Origin: Halorhodospira abdelmalekii
GTDB lineage: Bacteria; Pseudomonadota; Gammaproteobacteria; Nitrococcales; Halorhodospiraceae
NCBI RefSeq assembly: GCF_016583625.1
Contig: NZ_NRRN01000029.1
Location: 1-44,446, forward strand
DNA: 44,446 bases
Reading direction: 5' to 3'
A model generated the notes under the pieces. The model did no database searches. It saw only the letters and a program-made list of their open reading frames with translations, and had not been told where the DNA came from. This document shows, piece by piece, positions 25,801 to 34,474 of this stretch; position 1 is the stretch's first letter, and every line of letters begins with the position of its first letter. The position numbers and the translations under genes were made by a program.

Positions 25801-26025
25801 ATGGGACGCTTTTTCCGGCGCCGTAAATTCTGCAAATTCACCGCCGAAGGGGTCAAAGAGATCGATTACAAAGATCTCAACACCCTGAAGAACTACATCA
25901 CCGATACCGGCAAGATCGTACCGAGCCGGATCACCGGGACCAACGCCCGCTATCAGCGCCAACTCGCCGCCGCCATCAAGCGGGCTCGCTACCTGGCGCT
26001 GCTGCCCTACACCGACCGGCACTGA
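25801..26025 (+). CDS. rpsR: Small ribosomal subunit protein S18 (bS18)
   Basis: 74 residues, standard length. The sequence [47 protein letters not shown] followed by [22 protein letters not shown] is unmistakable S18. It forms a heterodimer with S6 in the 30S subunit. The ATG at 25801 has GGAG upstream. Its neighbours are rpsF and the membrane protein gene typical of this locus. Confidence 0.97.
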   Translation: MGRFFRRRKFCKFTAEGVKEIDYKDLNTLKNYITDTGKIVPSRITGTNARYQRQLAAAIKRARYLALLPYTDRH

Positions 26026-26054
26026 GTCGGCCTGAGTCGGCTGAGGGTGGCCCT

Positions 26055-26975
26055 GTGACTACGCAGAGCGGCGGATTGATCTATAACTTCGGTGCCTTCA
26101 TCCTGCGCGGGCCGTTTCAGGCCGCGACGGTGATGGTCGCTGCGAGTCTGTTGCCGCTGCTGGCGGTCTTGGCCATCGCCGCGCTGGCGCTGGTAACCCT
26201 GCGGCAAGGGATGCAGTACGGCGCGGTGGCGATGCTGCTCGCCGGGGCGCTGCTATCGGCCCTGTTGTGGGCGATGGCAGGGACGGTAGAGCCGGCCTTG
26301 CGCATCCTGCTAGAGCAGTGGCTGCCGGTGCTGCTGCTCGCTGAGTGGCTGCGGCGCACCGTCTCGCTGCCGAGCACCGTCCTGCTCTGGGCCGGGCTCG
26401 GCGCCTTGGTCGTGCTCGGTTTTCATCTGCTGATCGACGACCCGGGCGCGCACTGGCTGGTGATCATTGAGCGCTTCCTGGCGGCGACCGGTGCCGAGGG
26501 GCTGGGCACTGAGGCCGAGGCCTTCCTCACCGACGAGATCGTGCCGATCATGACCGGGTTGTGGGTGCTGAACCTGATGCTCGTGGTGCTGATCGGGTTG
26601 CTCCTCGGGCGCGGTCTGCAAGCGTTGATGTTCAATCCAGGCGGGTTGCGTGAGGAGTTTCACGCCCTCGATCTGGGGCGAGTCACCGCAGCCGCCGGCT
26701 TGCTGATTCTGCTCAGTGCGGTGCTATTCGGGCCGGGGCTCCTCTACGATCTGGCACTGGTGGTGGCTGCGGCCTTTATCGTCCAGGCCCTGGCGGCGAC
26801 CCACGCCCTGCTGGCGCTGCGGCAGTGGAGCGCGGCGTGGCTGATGCCGGTCTACCTGGTGATCCCCTTTCTCTACATGCCGATGGCGCTGTTGGGGATC
26901 GGTGAGGCGCTCTTTCAGTGGCGCCGCCGCTGGGGAGGCGGCGGCAGCAGTGGCGGTGGTCACACCGGGGTTTGA
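26055..26975 (+). CDS. Conserved membrane protein between rpsR and rplI (DUF2232-like)
   Basis: 306 residues, strongly hydrophobic with about eight membrane helices, including VLLWAGLGALVVLGFHLLI, VLNLMLVVLIGLLLGRGLQALMF and a C-terminal VYLVIPFLYMPMALLGIGEALF. The position between rpsR and rplI and the overall pattern match the DUF2232/YybS-type membrane proteins found at this locus in many gammaproteobacteria; their function is unknown. The GTG start at 26055 follows GAGGGTGG. The C-terminus ends in a Gly-rich tail (WGGGGSSGGGHTGV) encoded by GGC/AGC repeats. Family assignment rests mainly on context. Confidence 0.75.
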   Translation: MTTQSGGLIYNFGAFILRGPFQAATVMVAASLLPLLAVLAIAALALVTLRQGMQYGAVAMLLAGALLSALLWAMAGTVEPALRILLEQWLPVLLLAEWLRRTVSLPSTVLLWAGLGALVVLGFHLLIDDPGAHWLVIIERFLAATGAEGLGTEAEAFLTDEIVPIMTGLWVLNLMLVVLIGLLLGRGLQALMFNPGGLREEFHALDLGRVTAAAGLLILLSAVLFGPGLLYDLALVVAAAFIVQALAATHALLALRQWSAAWLMPVYLVIPFLYMPMALLGIGEALFQWRRRWGGGGSSGGGHTGV

Positions 26976-27008
26976 TTTCGGTTCGATGGGGTTTGGCCCG
27001 GGTTGTCT

Positions 27009-27114
27009 GGGCTTGATTCGCTTTGATGCGGTTCGGCTCGGTTTGCTTGGGCTCGATCTGCTTTGATGCGGTTCGGCCCGATTTGCTTGGGCTTGATTCG
27101 CTTTGATGCGGTTT
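27009..27114 (+). repeat. 40-bp tandem repeat, about 2.7 copies
   Basis: Units start at 27009, 27049 and 27089 (beginning gggcttgattcgctttgatg), with a few mismatches. They fill the gap before rplI. No stem-loop is apparent. Confidence 0.9.
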
Positions 27115-27133
27115 GATTGAAGAGGTTTAAACA

Positions 27134-27583
27134 ATGGAACTCATACTGTTGGAAAAGGTCGCCAATCTCGGCGATCTGGGCGACCGGGTCCGGGTGCGGC
27201 CCGGTTACGGGCGCAACTACCTGCTGCCCTACGGCAAGGCGAAACCGGCGACCGCCGAGAACATTCGCTACTTCGAGGAGCGCCGCGCCGAGCTTGAGGC
27301 GCGGGCGCGTGATGCCTTCCAGGCCGCACAAGCCCGTCTGGAGCAGCTGCAGGGGCGCACGCTGACGATCCAAGCCAAGGCCGGTGAGCAGGGCAAGCTC
27401 TTCGGTTCGGTTGGGCCGGCCGACATCGCGAACGCAGCCGAGGCCGCGGGGATCGAATTGGCCCGGCGTGAGGTGCGGATGCCCGAGGGGCCGATCCGGG
27501 TCGCCGGTAGCTACGAGGTCGCCGTGCAGTTGCACACCGACGTCGAAGGGGTGCTCTCGATCGTCGTCGAGGGCCAGGAGTAG
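27134..27583 (+). CDS. rplI: Large ribosomal subunit protein L9 (bL9)
   Basis: 149 residues, standard length. The N-terminal domain MELILLEKVANLGDLGDRVRVRPGYGRNYLLPYGKA is the L9 signature that binds 23S rRNA at the base of the L1 stalk. A long helix (about 40-75) connects to the C-terminal domain (GKLFGSVGPADIANA, VPEGPIRVAGSYEV-like). The ATG at 27134 has AGAGG about 10 nt upstream. It lies in the conserved rpsF-rpsR-rplI-dnaB order. Confidence 0.97.
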   Translation: MELILLEKVANLGDLGDRVRVRPGYGRNYLLPYGKAKPATAENIRYFEERRAELEARARDAFQAAQARLEQLQGRTLTIQAKAGEQGKLFGSVGPADIANAAEAAGIELARREVRMPEGPIRVAGSYEVAVQLHTDVEGVLSIVVEGQE

Positions 27584-27779
27584 CGTAGGAGCAGCGCAAG
27601 AGCAGCGTAAGAGCGAGTTAGGAGTAGTGTAGGAGTACAGGAGGGCCGGCGCTCAGCGGCTCAGCTCTGATCTGCTCCGAGGTCTCCAGGGGGCGCATCG
27701 GGGTCGTCCTCGGTCGTCTCCGGGGGCTTCCCCGGTTGGCCCGAGGATCGTCCTCGGTCGCCCCGGTTCGTCGCCCCGG

Positions 27780-27835
27780 TTCCTAGAATCCGCTTCCACA
27801 AATCCGTTTCCACGAATTCGCTTCCTAGAACTCGC
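27780..27835 (+). repeat. 14-bp tandem repeat upstream of dnaB
   Basis: Four imperfect 14-bp copies (ttcctagaatccgc type) at 27780, 27794, 27808 and 27822, followed by a partial fifth. The rest of the 274-bp rplI-dnaB gap (27584-27857) holds other short repeats, such as aggagcagcgcaagagcagcg and ccccggttcgtcg. I see no clear terminator or promoter there. Confidence 0.85.
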
Positions 27836-27857
27836 TTCGCAGATGGGGGAGAGGCCG

Positions 27858-29243
27858 GTGCAGCACGAAGGGGCCGCCTCAAGCGCCGAGGCTCTTAAAG
27901 TACCGCCTCACGATCTGGAGGCTGAACAGTCCGTCCTCGGCGGGCTGATGCTCGATAACTCGGCCTGGGATCAGATCGCCGACCGCCTCCACGAAGAGGA
28001 CTTCTACCGCCGCGAACACCGCCTCGTCTATCGGGCGATGGGCGAGTTGGCCGAGCGCGGCCATCCACTCGATGTGGTGACCCTCTCAGGGCGGCTGCGC
28101 CAGCAGGGCAAGTTGGACGATGCCGGTGGGCTCAGCTACTTAGGCGGGATCGCCCGCGAGACCCCGTCGGCGGCGAATATCCGCGCCTACGCCGACATCG
28201 TGCGCGAGCGCTCGGTGCTGCGCCAGCTCATCCGGGCCGGTTCCGAGGTCGCCGAGTCGGCCTTCCAGCCGCAAGGCCGCAGCAGCGATGAACTGCTCGA
28301 TTCTGCCGAGCGGACCATCTTCCAGATCGCCGAGCAGACGGGGCGCCACCGCCAGGGCTTCGTCGGCATGCGCGAGCTCATGCCGCAGGTCGTCGAGCGC
28401 ATCGATGCCCTCTACCGGACGCAGGAGGCGGTCACCGGCCTGCCGACCGGCTTCGACGATCTCGATCAGATGACCTCGGGGCTGCAGAATGGCGACTTGG
28501 TCATCGTCGCCGGCCGCCCCTCGATGGGCAAGACCACGGTGGCGATGAACATCGTCGAGCACGTCGTCATGCACCGTAAGGCGCCGGTCGCCGTCTTCTC
28601 GATGGAGATGCCGGCTGAGGCGCTGGCCATGCGCATGCTCGCCTCGCTCGGACGGGTGCCGCTGCAGCGGATTCGCTCCGGTCGGTTGCAGGACGACGAC
28701 TGGCCGCGTCTGACCTCGACGATGAGCCTGCTCGCCGAGGCGCCGCTCTTCGTCGACGACTCACCGGGCTTAACACCGACCGACGTGCGCGCCCGCGCCC
28801 GCCGTCTGCGCCGCGAGCACGACGCCCTCGGACTCGTCGTCATCGACTACCTGCAGCTGATGCAGATCTCCGGTTACCGCGAAAACCGCGCCGGTGAGCT
28901 CTCCGAGATCTCGCGTGGACTCAAAGCGCTCGCTAAAGAGCTCAACACCCCGGTCGTAGCACTCTCGCAGCTCAACCGCTCGCTTGAGCAGCGCCCGAAC
29001 AAACGCCCGATTATGTCCGATCTACGCGAATCGGGGGCGATTGAACAGGACGCAGACCTGATCGCCTTCATCTATCGCGATGAGGTCTATAACGAAGACA
29101 GCCCCGATAAGGGGGTCGCCGAGTTGATCATCGGCAAGCAGCGGCAGGGGCCGATCGGCACCGTCCGCCTGACCTTCCTCGGTGAGTACACACGCTTTGA
29201 AAACCACACCGAGGATATCTACGGCGGGGGCATTCCGGGGTGA
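27858..29243 (+). CDS. dnaB: Replicative DNA helicase DnaB
   Basis: About 461 residues. The N-terminal helical domain (about 15-115, DLEAEQSVLGGLMLDN) is followed by a RecA-like ATPase with TGLPTGFDDLDQMTSGLQ, Walker A GRPSMGKTT near 219-227, VAVFSMEMPAEALAMRMLAS, Walker B LVVIDYLQLM and the FAFLYR-like DLIAFIYRDEVYN. It is the hexameric ring helicase that unwinds DNA ahead of the replication fork. I prefer the GTG at 27858 because GGGGGAGAGG lies just upstream; the ATG at 27843 is in frame but lacks a signal. alr follows with a 4-nt overlap (GTGA), a common pairing in gammaproteobacteria. Confidence 0.95.
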   Translation: MQHEGAASSAEALKVPPHDLEAEQSVLGGLMLDNSAWDQIADRLHEEDFYRREHRLVYRAMGELAERGHPLDVVTLSGRLRQQGKLDDAGGLSYLGGIARETPSAANIRAYADIVRERSVLRQLIRAGSEVAESAFQPQGRSSDELLDSAERTIFQIAEQTGRHRQGFVGMRELMPQVVERIDALYRTQEAVTGLPTGFDDLDQMTSGLQNGDLVIVAGRPSMGKTTVAMNIVEHVVMHRKAPVAVFSMEMPAEALAMRMLASLGRVPLQRIRSGRLQDDDWPRLTSTMSLLAEAPLFVDDSPGLTPTDVRARARRLRREHDALGLVVIDYLQLMQISGYRENRAGELSEISRGLKALAKELNTPVVALSQLNRSLEQRPNKRPIMSDLRESGAIEQDADLIAFIYRDEVYNEDSPDKGVAELIIGKQRQGPIGTVRLTFLGEYTRFENHTEDIYGGGIPG

Positions 29244-30673
29244 GTCGCGGGGCGCAGGCGGTGATCGATCTTGCGGCGCTGCGGGCCAATCTGCGTACGG
29301 CCCGCAAGGCCGCCGCCGGAGCCCGCGTCATGGCGGTGGTGAAGTCGGACGGCTACGGCCACGGCCTGGCCCGGGTCGCCGCTGCGCTGGCAGGCGGTGG
29401 CGGTGGCGGTGGCGCTAGGGCTGGTGCGGGGCCTGGGGCCGGTGCTGGTGTCGGCGCGGGGGTTGGTGGCGGCGGTGCCGGTGTTGCTGCTGACGCCGCT
29501 GCCGACGCCTTCGCCGTCACCACACTCGAGGAGGCGCTGACACTGCGCCGCTGCGGCATCACGCAGCCGGTGGTGCTGCTGCAAGGGCCGTTCGCCGCGG
29601 CCGACCTCGAGCCGGCGGCAAGCGCACAGCTGGAGCTGGTGATCCACGCCGCCTGGCAGGTCGAGGCCCTAGAGCAAGCAAGTGCTCTGACCGCGCCGCT
29701 GCGCCTCTGGCTCAAGGTCGATAGCGGTATGAATCGGCTCGGCTTTCCGCCCGCGGCGGTGCCGGAGATGTGGCGCCGGCTGCAGGCGCTGCCGCAGCGC
29801 AGCGGCGAGATCGGCTTTATGACCCACTTAGCCTGCGCCGACGATCGCCGCAGCGGCATGACCGCGCAGCAGTTGGCGACCTTCGATGCGGCTTGCGCCG
29901 GGCTGCCGGGGCCGCGTTCGGCGGCGAATTCGGCCGGGTTGCTCGGCTGGCCGGAGAGTCGGCTCGATTGGGTCCGCCCCGGCATCATGCTCTACGGCGC
30001 CTCGCCCTTTATCGAGCCGCGCGCCGACGATCCGCTGCTTGAGCCGGTGATGACGCTGCAGGGGCGACTGGTCGCCATCAAGCAGTGTGCCCGCGGGGCG
30101 GTGGTCGGCTACGGGGCGACCTACCGCTGCCCGGAGGCGATGCCGCTCGGCGTCGTCTCAGTCGGTTACGGTGATGGCTATCCGCGCCACGCCCCGAGTG
30201 GTACGCCGGTGGAGGTCGGTGTGGGCTCGGGCTCGGGCGCGGGCTCGGATTCGGGCTCGGGGGCGATGAGCGACCTGATGGTTCATTCGGGGCCGCCGGG
30301 GCACTCGGGGCAACCGGTTCAGCGGGCGCAGCCGGCAGCGCTCGTTGGGCGGATCTCGATGGATATGCTGGCGATCGATCTGCGTCGGGCGCCGGCTGCC
30401 CGCCCAGGAGATCGGGTCGTGCTGTGGGGCGCTCAACCGCGTCCGGAGACGATTGCCAAGGCGGCCGGGACGATCGCCTACGAGCTCTTCTGCCAAGTGA
30501 CCCCGCGGGTGGAGCGAGTCGAGCGCGAGGAACAAGTGGGACAAGAGGAGCGGGCAGCCCAGGTGGAGCTTGCGGAGCGGGTGGAACGCGAGCAACAGGG
30601 AGAGCGGGTAGAGCGGGCAGAACCCGTGAAGCGCGAGGAGCGGGGAGGGCGGCGGCGTGGCGGCGCGCGCTAA
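29240..30673 (+). CDS. alr: Alanine racemase with three low-complexity expansions
   Basis: 477 residues against about 360 usually. It interconverts L- and D-alanine for peptidoglycan using PLP. The PLP lysine is Lys35 in AVVKSDGYGHG, and the second catalytic residue lies in VVGYGATYRC. LKVDSGMNRLGF, NSAGLLGWPES, RPGIMLYGASP and GRISMDMLAID are also present, so the enzyme looks intact. The extra length comes from three inserts or tails: a Gly/Ala/Val run at about 53-90 after the first helix, a Ser/Gly-rich loop at about 330-365 in the C-terminal domain, and a 55-residue tail of VER/REE/EQ repeats. All are encoded by short tandem repeats. The GTG at 29240 overlaps the dnaB stop; radA overlaps by 17 nt. 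Confidence 0.93.
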   Translation: MSRGAQAVIDLAALRANLRTARKAAAGARVMAVVKSDGYGHGLARVAAALAGGGGGGGARAGAGPGAGAGVGAGVGGGGAGVAADAAADAFAVTTLEEALTLRRCGITQPVVLLQGPFAAADLEPAASAQLELVIHAAWQVEALEQASALTAPLRLWLKVDSGMNRLGFPPAAVPEMWRRLQALPQRSGEIGFMTHLACADDRRSGMTAQQLATFDAACAGLPGPRSAANSAGLLGWPESRLDWVRPGIMLYGASPFIEPRADDPLLEPVMTLQGRLVAIKQCARGAVVGYGATYRCPEAMPLGVVSVGYGDGYPRHAPSGTPVEVGVGSGSGAGSDSGSGAMSDLMVHSGPPGHSGQPVQRAQPAALVGRISMDMLAIDLRRAPAARPGDRVVLWGAQPRPETIAKAAGTIAYELFCQVTPRVERVEREEQVGQEERAAQVELAERVEREQQGERVERAEPVKREERGGRRRGGAR

Positions 30674-32213
30674 GCAGCACTACCGCTGCACTGCCTGTGG
30701 CGCGGTGCAGCCGCAGTGGGTCGGCCAGTGTCCGGAGTGCGGCGCCTGGAACACCCTGGAGGCGCAACTGCTGCCGCCCTCCGGCGGTGCGTCAGGGCGG
30801 GCCAGCGGTGGGCTGGCCAGCGGCGGGTTAGCAAATGGCGGGTTAGCGAGCGGTGCCGGTGGCTGGAGTCTGGCGAGTCTGGCCGGCGGTGCTGTCGAGG
30901 CGGCGACGACGACGTCCCTAGCGACCGTCTCGACCGCCCCCGAGCCGCGCCTGCCGAGTGGCCTCGGCGAACTCGATCGCGTCCTTGGCGGCGGCTTGGT
31001 GCCCGGTTCGGTGGTGCTGATCGGCGGCGAGCCGGGGATCGGCAAATCGACCCTGCTGCTGCAGACCTTGGCTGCCCTCTCGCGGCACCATCCGGCCCTC
31101 TACGCCACCGGCGAGGAGTCGCTGCAGCAGGTCGCACTGCGCGGGCAGCGCCTCGGGGTTGCCGATGCCGCCTTGGAGCTGATGGCCGAGACCTCGGTCG
31201 AGCGCATCGTGGCGACGGCGGCACAGCTGCGGCCGCAGGCGCTGGTTGTCGACTCCGTGCAGACGGTGCACACGGCAGCACTCAACTCCGCCCCCGGCTC
31301 GGTCTCACAGGTGCGCGAGAGCGCAGCGCAGCTGGTGCGTTTGGCTAAGGAGAGCGGAACGACGGTCATCCTGGTCGGCCACGTCACCAAGGAGGGGGCG
31401 ATCGCCGGGCCGCGCGTGCTCGAACACATGGTCGATACCGTACTCTACTTCGAGAGCGATCAAGGCAGTCGCTACCGGCTGCTGCGCGCCTTCAAAAACC
31501 GCTTCGGTGCCGCCAACGAACTCGGCCTCTTCGCCATGACCGAGGACGGTCTGCGCCAGGTGCGTAACCCCTCGTCGATCTTTCTATCGCGCCACGAGCA
31601 GGAGGTCGCCGGCAGTGCCATCGTCGTCACGCGCGAGGGCAGCCGCCCGCTGCTGCTCGAGGTCCAGGCGCTGGTTGCCGACTCGGCGCTGCAGCAGCCG
31701 CGCCGGGTAGCGGTCGGCATCGAGCCGTCGCGCCTCGCCCTGCTGCTTGCGGTCTTGCAGCGCCACGGCGGGGTGACGACCGCCGGACAGGACGTCTTTA
31801 TCAACGTCGTCGGCGGAGTGCGCATTCAGGAGACGGCCGGCGACTTGGCGACGGTCGCGGCGGTGCTCTCAAGCTTGCGCAACCGCCCGCTGCCGCGCCA
31901 CGCGGTGCTCTTCGGCGAGCTGGGGCTGGCCGGTGAGGTGCGGCCGGTCCCGGGCGGCGAGGAGCGTTTGGCCGAGGCGGCGAAGCACGGCTTTACGCGC
32001 GCTGTGGTGCCGCTTCAGAACGTGCCGCGGCGTGGCAGACGTGGCGGCAGACAGCGTGGCGGTGAGGGCGGTACGCAGCGTGGTCAGAGCGGCGGTGAAG
32101 GCGGGAAGGGCGGGAAGGGCGGTGAGCGCGGTCAGCGCGAGATCGAGATGGACGGTATGACGGTGCATCCGGTGCAGCGGTTGGAGGAGGCGCTGGAACT
32201 GCTCTTTGGGTGA
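30657..32213 (+). CDS. radA: DNA repair protein RadA (Sms)
   Basis: 518 residues (usual about 455). The N-terminal zinc finger has Cys11, Cys14, Cys25 and Cys28. A RecA-like ATPase has Walker A GGEPGIGKST (123-132), the RadA-specific KNRFG motif (KNRFGAANELGLF) and a C-terminal Lon-like domain (VFINVVGGVRIQETAGDLA, ELGLAGEVRPV). It promotes branch migration in recombinational repair. Two low-complexity inserts are present: Gly/Ala/Ser repeats at about 46-68 (GGLASGGLANGGLASG) between the zinc finger and ATPase, and a Gly/Arg/Glu-rich run at about 458-498 in the Lon-like domain, between the LQNVPRR strand and the final helix. The GTG at 30657 is required for the zinc finger and overlaps alr by 17 nt. 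Confidence 0.94.
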   Translation: MAARAKQHYRCTACGAVQPQWVGQCPECGAWNTLEAQLLPPSGGASGRASGGLASGGLANGGLASGAGGWSLASLAGGAVEAATTTSLATVSTAPEPRLPSGLGELDRVLGGGLVPGSVVLIGGEPGIGKSTLLLQTLAALSRHHPALYATGEESLQQVALRGQRLGVADAALELMAETSVERIVATAAQLRPQALVVDSVQTVHTAALNSAPGSVSQVRESAAQLVRLAKESGTTVILVGHVTKEGAIAGPRVLEHMVDTVLYFESDQGSRYRLLRAFKNRFGAANELGLFAMTEDGLRQVRNPSSIFLSRHEQEVAGSAIVVTREGSRPLLLEVQALVADSALQQPRRVAVGIEPSRLALLLAVLQRHGGVTTAGQDVFINVVGGVRIQETAGDLATVAAVLSSLRNRPLPRHAVLFGELGLAGEVRPVPGGEERLAEAAKHGFTRAVVPLQNVPRRGRRGGRQRGGEGGTQRGQSGGEGGKGGKGGERGQREIEMDGMTVHPVQRLEEALELLFG

Positions 32214-32300
32214 ATCTCTGAGCCCGTGAGGGGCGTTCTGCGGGTGCGTAACCAAGCAAAACGAAGTGAAGCGCAAGCAAAACGAAGTGAAGCGAAGCAC

Positions 32301-32360
32301 AGCAAAGCGAAGCACAGCAAAGCGAAGCACAGCAAAGCGAAGCACAGCAAAGCGAAGCCA
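32301..32360 (+). repeat. 15-bp tandem repeat, four copies
   Basis: agcaaagcgaagcac is repeated at 32301, 32316, 32331 and 32346 (last copy diverges at its end). Related aagcaaaacgaagtg copies precede it from 32254. It lies between the convergent radA and pilZ-type genes, where no T-run terminator is seen. Confidence 0.95.
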
Positions 32361-32376
32361 ATTTTTGTTTGACTCG

Positions 32377-32793
32377 CTAATCCTCGATCAGCTGTGTCAG
32401 CTCGCGGTGCATCGTCTCGGGGTCGCCGAGGTTTGCCTCGATCAGGTTGCGTAGATGCATGATGCTGTCGATGTCGATGCGGCGACAGCGCAGCCCGATC
32501 TCTTTGCCGCGCCAGTGGACCGGTTCGACCTCCATGCGAATGACGTCGTGCTCGCTCAGTGCGACAGTGAGGGCGAAGAGGCAGCTGCCGTCGAGCAGAT
32601 CGCCGCTCGGCTCATCGCCGCTGCTCAGGCTGACGAGCGCACCGCGCAGGGAGACATCGAGCAATTCGACGGTGTGCTCCCGGCAGCCCTCTTTGAGTGG
32701 CAGCAGTTGCGCCGGGGTGTGAAACGCGATCCGGCTGAAACGCCGCCGCTCTTCGCTGCTCATCGGCCCGCTACTCATCGGCCCGCTACTCAT
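32377..32793 (-). CDS. PilZ-domain protein (probable c-di-GMP binding)
   Basis: 138 residues with a PilZ domain. The two c-di-GMP motifs are visible: RRRFSR (RxxxR) near residue 16 and DVSLRGALV (DxSxxG) near residue 46, followed by beta strands and a final helix (SIMHLRNLIEANLGDPETMHRELTQLIED). It resembles the small PilZ proteins that bind c-di-GMP and modulate motility or surface behaviour. Its target is unknown. The start at 32793 has a long purine-rich signal (GGGGGAGGGAGAGG) upstream. The first ten residues are MSSGP twice, encoded by an exact 15-bp duplication that also duplicates the ATG, so 32793, 32778 and 32763 are alternative starts. Confidence 0.88.
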   Translation of the reverse strand: MSSGPMSSGPMSSEERRRFSRIAFHTPAQLLPLKEGCREHTVELLDVSLRGALVSLSSGDEPSGDLLDGSCLFALTVALSEHDVIRMEVEPVHWRGKEIGLRCRRIDIDSIMHLRNLIEANLGDPETMHRELTQLIED

Positions 32794-32960
32794 CGGCCTC
32801 TCCCTCCCCCGTGCTGTCGATGACGGCTCGGCTCTTTGGGTCGCCGATGCCTTCAGTCGTCTTTAGTTGCCTCTAGTCGCCTCTAGTCGCGGGTCTTATG
32901 GCCGCACTGCCGATTTCAGAAGGCTCAGCCCAGCTCAGCCTAAGCCAACCCAACCTAACC

Positions 32961-33000
32961 CAAGCCAACCCAAGCCAACCCAAGCCAACCCAAGCCAACC
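32961..33000 (+). repeat. 10-bp tandem repeat, four copies
   Basis: caagccaacc is repeated exactly four times (32961, 32971, 32981, 32991), with degenerate copies from 32928, directly after the folD stop on the minus strand. No hairpin is visible. Confidence 0.93.
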
Positions 33001-33010
33001 CCAACTCAGC

Positions 33011-33871
33011 TTAGCACGGTCGGGCGCGGTTACGGGCCGCCTCCAGAGTATTCTCAAGCAGGGTGGCCACGGTCATGGGGCCGACCCCGCCGGGTACGGG
33101 CGTAATCCAGCCAGCGCGCTCGCGCGCCTCCTCAAAGTCGACGTCACCGGTCAGCGTACCGTTGTCGCGGCGGTTAATCCCGACATCGATGACGATGGCG
33201 CCGGGGGCGATCCAGTCGCCGCGGATCAAGGCCGGCTGCCCGACCGAGGCGACGACGAGGTCGGCCTGGCGCACCCGCCCCGGCAGGTCGCGGGTGCGGC
33301 TGTGACAGATGGTGATGGTGCAGCGGGCATTCAGCAGCTCTAGTGCCATCGGCCGGCCGACGATGTTCGATTGCCCGACGATTACGGCATCGCGTCCGGC
33401 GAGCTCTTCGCCGGTGGCGGCGAGCAGCGTCATGATGCCGCGTGGGGTGCAGGGGCGCAGGCCGGGCAGGCGGGTGACGAGGCGGCCCATGTTCTCCGGG
33501 TGGAAACCGTCGACGTCCTTGGCCGGGTCGATACGCTCAATGACTCGTTGCGTATTGATGGCCGGCGGCAGGGGGAGCTGGACCAGGATGCCGTCGATCT
33601 CGGGGTCGGCGTTGAGGGTGTCGATGTGCTCAAGCAGCGTCTCTTCGCTGGTCTCGGTCGGTAGCTCGTAGGCGCGAGAGGCGATCCCAGCCTCTTCGCA
33701 GGCGCGGTGTTTGTTGCGGACGTAGACCGCCGAGGCCGGATCACCGCCGACCAGCACGACGGCCAGTCCTGGGCGGCGCAGCCCCTGGGCAAGACGTTCG
33801 GCGACGGCTTGGCCGACCTGTTCGCGGCGTGCGGCTGCAATTGCCTTACCATCGAGTATCTGCGCTGACAT
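33011..33871 (-). CDS. folD: Bifunctional methylenetetrahydrofolate dehydrogenase / cyclohydrolase
   Basis: 286 residues, typical length. It interconverts 5,10-methylene-, methenyl- and 10-formyl-tetrahydrofolate with NADP+. The catalytic segment is [18 protein letters not shown], with Tyr50 and Lys54. [23 protein letters not shown], the cofactor-binding [16 protein letters not shown] and the C-terminal [19 protein letters not shown] all match. The ATG at 33871 begins [12 protein letters not shown]. It is divergent from the tRNA cluster. The upstream gap contains tandem repeats and a plus-strand promoter. Confidence 0.96.
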   Translation of the reverse strand: MSAQILDGKAIAAARREQVGQAVAERLAQGLRRPGLAVVLVGGDPASAVYVRNKHRACEEAGIASRAYELPTETSEETLLEHIDTLNADPEIDGILVQLPLPPAINTQRVIERIDPAKDVDGFHPENMGRLVTRLPGLRPCTPRGIMTLLAATGEELAGRDAVIVGQSNIVGRPMALELLNARCTITICHSRTRDLPGRVRQADLVVASVGQPALIRGDWIAPGAIVIDVGINRRDNGTLTGDVDFEEARERAGWITPVPGGVGPMTVATLLENTLEAARNRARPC

Positions 33872-33992
33872 GAGGCCCTCAAGGTGGTGAAGGGGGTGAA
33901 TAGAAAGCGATTCGGACGGCGTCTATGATAGGTGTCTAATAGGCGTCTATGCGATAGGCGCCTATAATAACTGAGGGGTTTGCCTGTTGCAT

Positions 33993-34034
33993 ACTTGAGT
34001 GCGGCTACTTGAGTGCGGCTACTTGAGTGCGGTC
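33993..34034 (+). repeat. 14-bp tandem repeat, three copies, upstream of tRNA promoter
   Basis: acttgagtgcggct at 33993, 34007 and 34021 (last copy with a swapped end). Just upstream (about 33918-33970) are several ggcgtctatgata/ggcgcctataata-like copies, which create AT-rich hexamers resembling -10 boxes. Confidence 0.9.
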
Positions 34035-34050
34035 GAGGTGGCCTGGCCGA

Positions 34051-34079
34051 TTGACGCCCGGTTGCGAGGCGAGTATGAT
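34051..34079 (+). promoter_or_regulatory. Sigma70 promoter of the tRNA cluster
   Basis: TTGACG at 34051-34056 and TATGAT at 34074-34079, spacer 17 bp. The predicted start near 34086 is about 53 nt before tRNA-Pro. Confidence 0.7.
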
Positions 34080-34138
34080 CTCACCTCGGACGCGGCGGGC
34101 TAACGCCACAGGCGCGCTAGTCCTGCAGAGTGTAGCAG

Positions 34139-34215
<77 letters not shown>

Positions 34216-34291
34216 AGCCTGCAAAGCTTGCGTAGCCTGCCGCAGTGTGCTGGCGCGTAGACCAAGGCGCGATGGCGAAGACCGAGATCCT

Positions 34292-34368
34292 GCGCCCGTA
34301 GCTCAATTGGATAGAGCATCGGCCTTCTAAGCCGACGGTTGCAGGTTCGAGCCCTGCCGGGCGTGCCA
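34292..34368 (+). tRNA. tRNA-Arg (TCT)
   Basis: 77 nt with CCA. The acceptor GCGCCCG pairs with CGGGCGT (G-U first pair), discriminator G. The anticodon stem TCGGC/GCCGA encloses CTTCTAA, anticodon TCT. Confidence 0.96.
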
Positions 34369-34474
34369 CAGCACGGCGGTGTCGGTGTGCAGGGGCCGGA
34401 GAATTGCGAGCACGGTTGTAAATGCTCAATAGAATTAAAGAGTTGTAGGCGAACTCAAACAGTAAGCGAACGAT

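Noticed and set aside
33918-33975. Repeated tataat-like hexamers as multiple promoters
   Set aside because: They come from degenerate tandem repeats without matching -35 boxes; the promoter at 34051-34079 is a better fit for the tRNAs.
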